NCBI GenBank assembly: GCA_023419055.1
Contig: JAEZYO010000558.1
Coordinates: 1 to 19,723 of the forward strand
DNA: 19,723 bases
Direction of reading: 5' to 3'
Origin: Pseudomonadota bacterium
GTDB taxonomy: Bacteria; Myxococcota; Polyangia; Polyangiales; Polyangiaceae
The position numbers and the translations under genes were made by a program. Positions 18,655 through 19,723 of this stretch are shown in pieces. The number at the start of each line of letters is the position of its first letter. Position 1 is the stretch's first letter. Below the pieces are notes generated by a model that made no database searches, was not told the DNA's origin, and saw only the letters and a list, made by a program, of their open reading frames with translations.

Positions 18655-19723
18655 CTACTTCGCGCCGAGCCGCTGGAGCTCGCTCCTGGCCTGCGCGAGG
18701 AAAGGCTCGCCCGCCGTAGCGTCGATCGCCGCGACCAGGCGAGCCCGCTCCGCCTCACCTTTCACGAGCTCCTCGGCCTGGCGCTCGCCCTGTTCTTCGT
18801 CGGCGCGCCGAACGACGTCGAGCGTCGAGGCGAGCCGCTTCAGCCGTTCATCGAGCCGGCTGAGCTTCAGGGTGAGCTCGGCGCGGCGCTTGGTCGCGCT
18901 CTCGTGACGTTGCAGGTACGGCAAGGCGCGGCTCAGCACCTCGCGCTGAGCGTTCGGCAAGAGCTTCTCGCGGAGCAGCCGCTGGATCAGCGGAGCGCCG
19001 AGCTCGGACGCCGGGATCGCGCGCTCGAGCCCCTCTTCGCAGCCGAGCTCGTAGCTCTTTCGCGCGGCCGCCGGCAGCTCGAACACCGCGTCCACGGTCC
19101 CGTCGTCCGCGTCGACGTAGACCGAGTCTGCGCCGAGGACCTTGGAGTTGTTCACGAGCTCGAGCCTCAGATGCACCGTGCGCGCGACCGCACCGCGATT
19201 GACGAGCGCGACCGCGCGATCGGTGCGCCGCACGTAATGCTCCACGAGCCGACCCTGCACGAAGGACAGGAGCCTGAGCTGCTCGCTCTTCCGCTCGTTC
19301 TTCGCGCTCAGGGTGACGTCGAGATCGACGCCGAAGTGCAGGAGACGCGCCGAGTTCGGCTCGAAGCGCTCGAGCGCCGACTCACCGGCGAAGCCGCCCC
19401 CTTCGAAGAGCGCGATAGGGCCCGGCGGCAGCGTCTGGGAGCTCGTATTGCGCAGCAAAATAGTGCTCTTCGCGGCCGCGCCCGGCGCCTGGAACCAGGC
19501 GATCCGCTGCGCCGCCACCGCCTCGCGCACGAAGGGGACGAGCAGCGAGCGCTTCGCGCCGAGGTCGACGTTCTGGCTCAGCGCGTAGCGAAACAGCGCG
19601 CCGACCTGCGCTCCTTCGCTCGCGTCCTGCGCCGCGAGGTTCCCGACCTCGAGCAACGAGCTCTCCTCCGCGCCCGATCCGACCCCCTGCCCCTGCCCGC
19701 CGCCGCCTTCGCCGAGACCGGAC
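18655..19723 (-). CDS. DUF4139-like protein, C-terminal part (5' end outside window)
   Basis: The frame is open to the right-hand edge, so this is the C-terminal 356 residues of a longer protein; a TTG at 19656 lies inside a continuing reading frame and is not a convincing start. The first visible residues form a Gly/Gln-rich linker (GEGGGGQGQG) followed by acidic and Ser residues. Then comes a beta-rich domain that resembles DUF4139: the segment LPPGPIALFEGGGFAGESAL, then 'LHFGVDLDVTL', then 'VALVNRGAVARTVHLRLELVNN' matches the family's pattern of 'yegg.fvGes' and a 'G.D..v.v' strand. After about visible residue 240 the protein is helical and rich in Arg, Glu and Leu, probably a coiled coil (ESATKRRAELTLKLSRLDER, then EEQGERQAEELVKGEAERAR). 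The function of the family is not known; an envelope location is likely but cannot be shown without the N-terminus. Confidence 0.7.
   Translation of the reverse strand, partial: SGLGEGGGGQGQGVGSGAEESSLLEVGNLAAQDASEGAQVGALFRYALSQNVDLGAKRSLLVPFVREAVAAQRIAWFQAPGAAAKSTILLRNTSSQTLPPGPIALFEGGGFAGESALERFEPNSARLLHFGVDLDVTLSAKNERKSEQLRLLSFVQGRLVEHYVRRTDRAVALVNRGAVARTVHLRLELVNNSKVLGADSVYVDADDGTVDAVFELPAAARKSYELGCEEGLERAIPASELGAPLIQRLLREKLLPNAQREVLSRALPYLQRHESATKRRAELTLKLSRLDERLKRLASTLDVVRRADEEQGERQAEELVKGEAERARLVAAIDATAGEPFLAQARSELQRLGAK

Noticed and set aside
1..19723. CRISPR arrays, tRNA or rRNA genes, insertion sequences, phage genes, toxin-antitoxin or defence modules.
   Set aside because: I looked for regular repeats, cloverleaf-like stretches, transposase or integrase motifs and known defence domains and found none.

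Overview
The window looks like a chromosomal stretch from a high-GC myxobacterium (Myxococcota, probably a Polyangiales-type genome). The reasons are strong G/C preference at third codon positions, the resulting long spurious antisense frames, several lipoproteins, a C-terminal Cys/TM/Arg tail of the MYXO-CTERM kind, a Cys-rich VWA lipoprotein, and HEAT-repeat, carboxypeptidase-regulatory-like and DUF4139-like proteins. It is almost fully coding: 17 protein genes, all but one complete. I see no tRNA, rRNA, CRISPR array, insertion sequence or prophage gene.

Layout. 37-1569 (minus): an HdeD/DUF308 membrane protein and an exported DUF1028 protein. 1661-4600 (plus): a GH2 beta-glucuronidase, a 48-residue membrane miniprotein and a YceI-like lipoprotein. 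4602-5780 (minus): a VWA-domain lipoprotein, tail to tail with the YceI gene and divergent from the next gene. 5864-9189 (plus): a large membrane-anchored protein with about nine beta-sandwich repeats and a C-terminal PDZ domain, then a stand-alone AroQ chorismate mutase. 9232-15737 (minus): a membrane-anchored peptidase MA, then two translationally coupled pairs. In transcription order the pairs are a DHH/DHHA1-like protein followed by an exported discoidin-like/HEAT protein (ATGA overlap), and an HpnA-like epimerase followed by a seven-helix membrane protein (TTGA overlap). 15907-17232 (plus): an exported SH3-like protein and a tiny Cys-rich lipoprotein. 17208-19723 (minus): a STAS-like protein, a YkuE-type metallophosphoesterase and the C-terminal part of a DUF4139-like protein that runs off the edge.

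The genes do not form one pathway. The common theme is the cell envelope: at least nine products are exported, lipidated or membrane-embedded. No known defence or biosynthetic cluster is present. The most unusual items are: (1) a DHH-superfamily protein whose motif I (HTDFDG) lies after the DHH motif, so the catalytic motifs appear permuted; (2) a 63-residue lipoprotein with mirror-symmetric cysteine spacing 3-6-9-6-3, suggesting a disulfide-stapled helical hairpin; (3) a G(C/T)TA -10-like element at exactly 14 nt before four start codons and at 20 nt before two others, suggesting leaderless or very short-leader transcription; (4) a DUF1028 protein whose signal-peptide cleavage would expose an N-terminal Thr and which ends in a sorting-type tail. 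All assignments come from reading the sequence; no database search was run.
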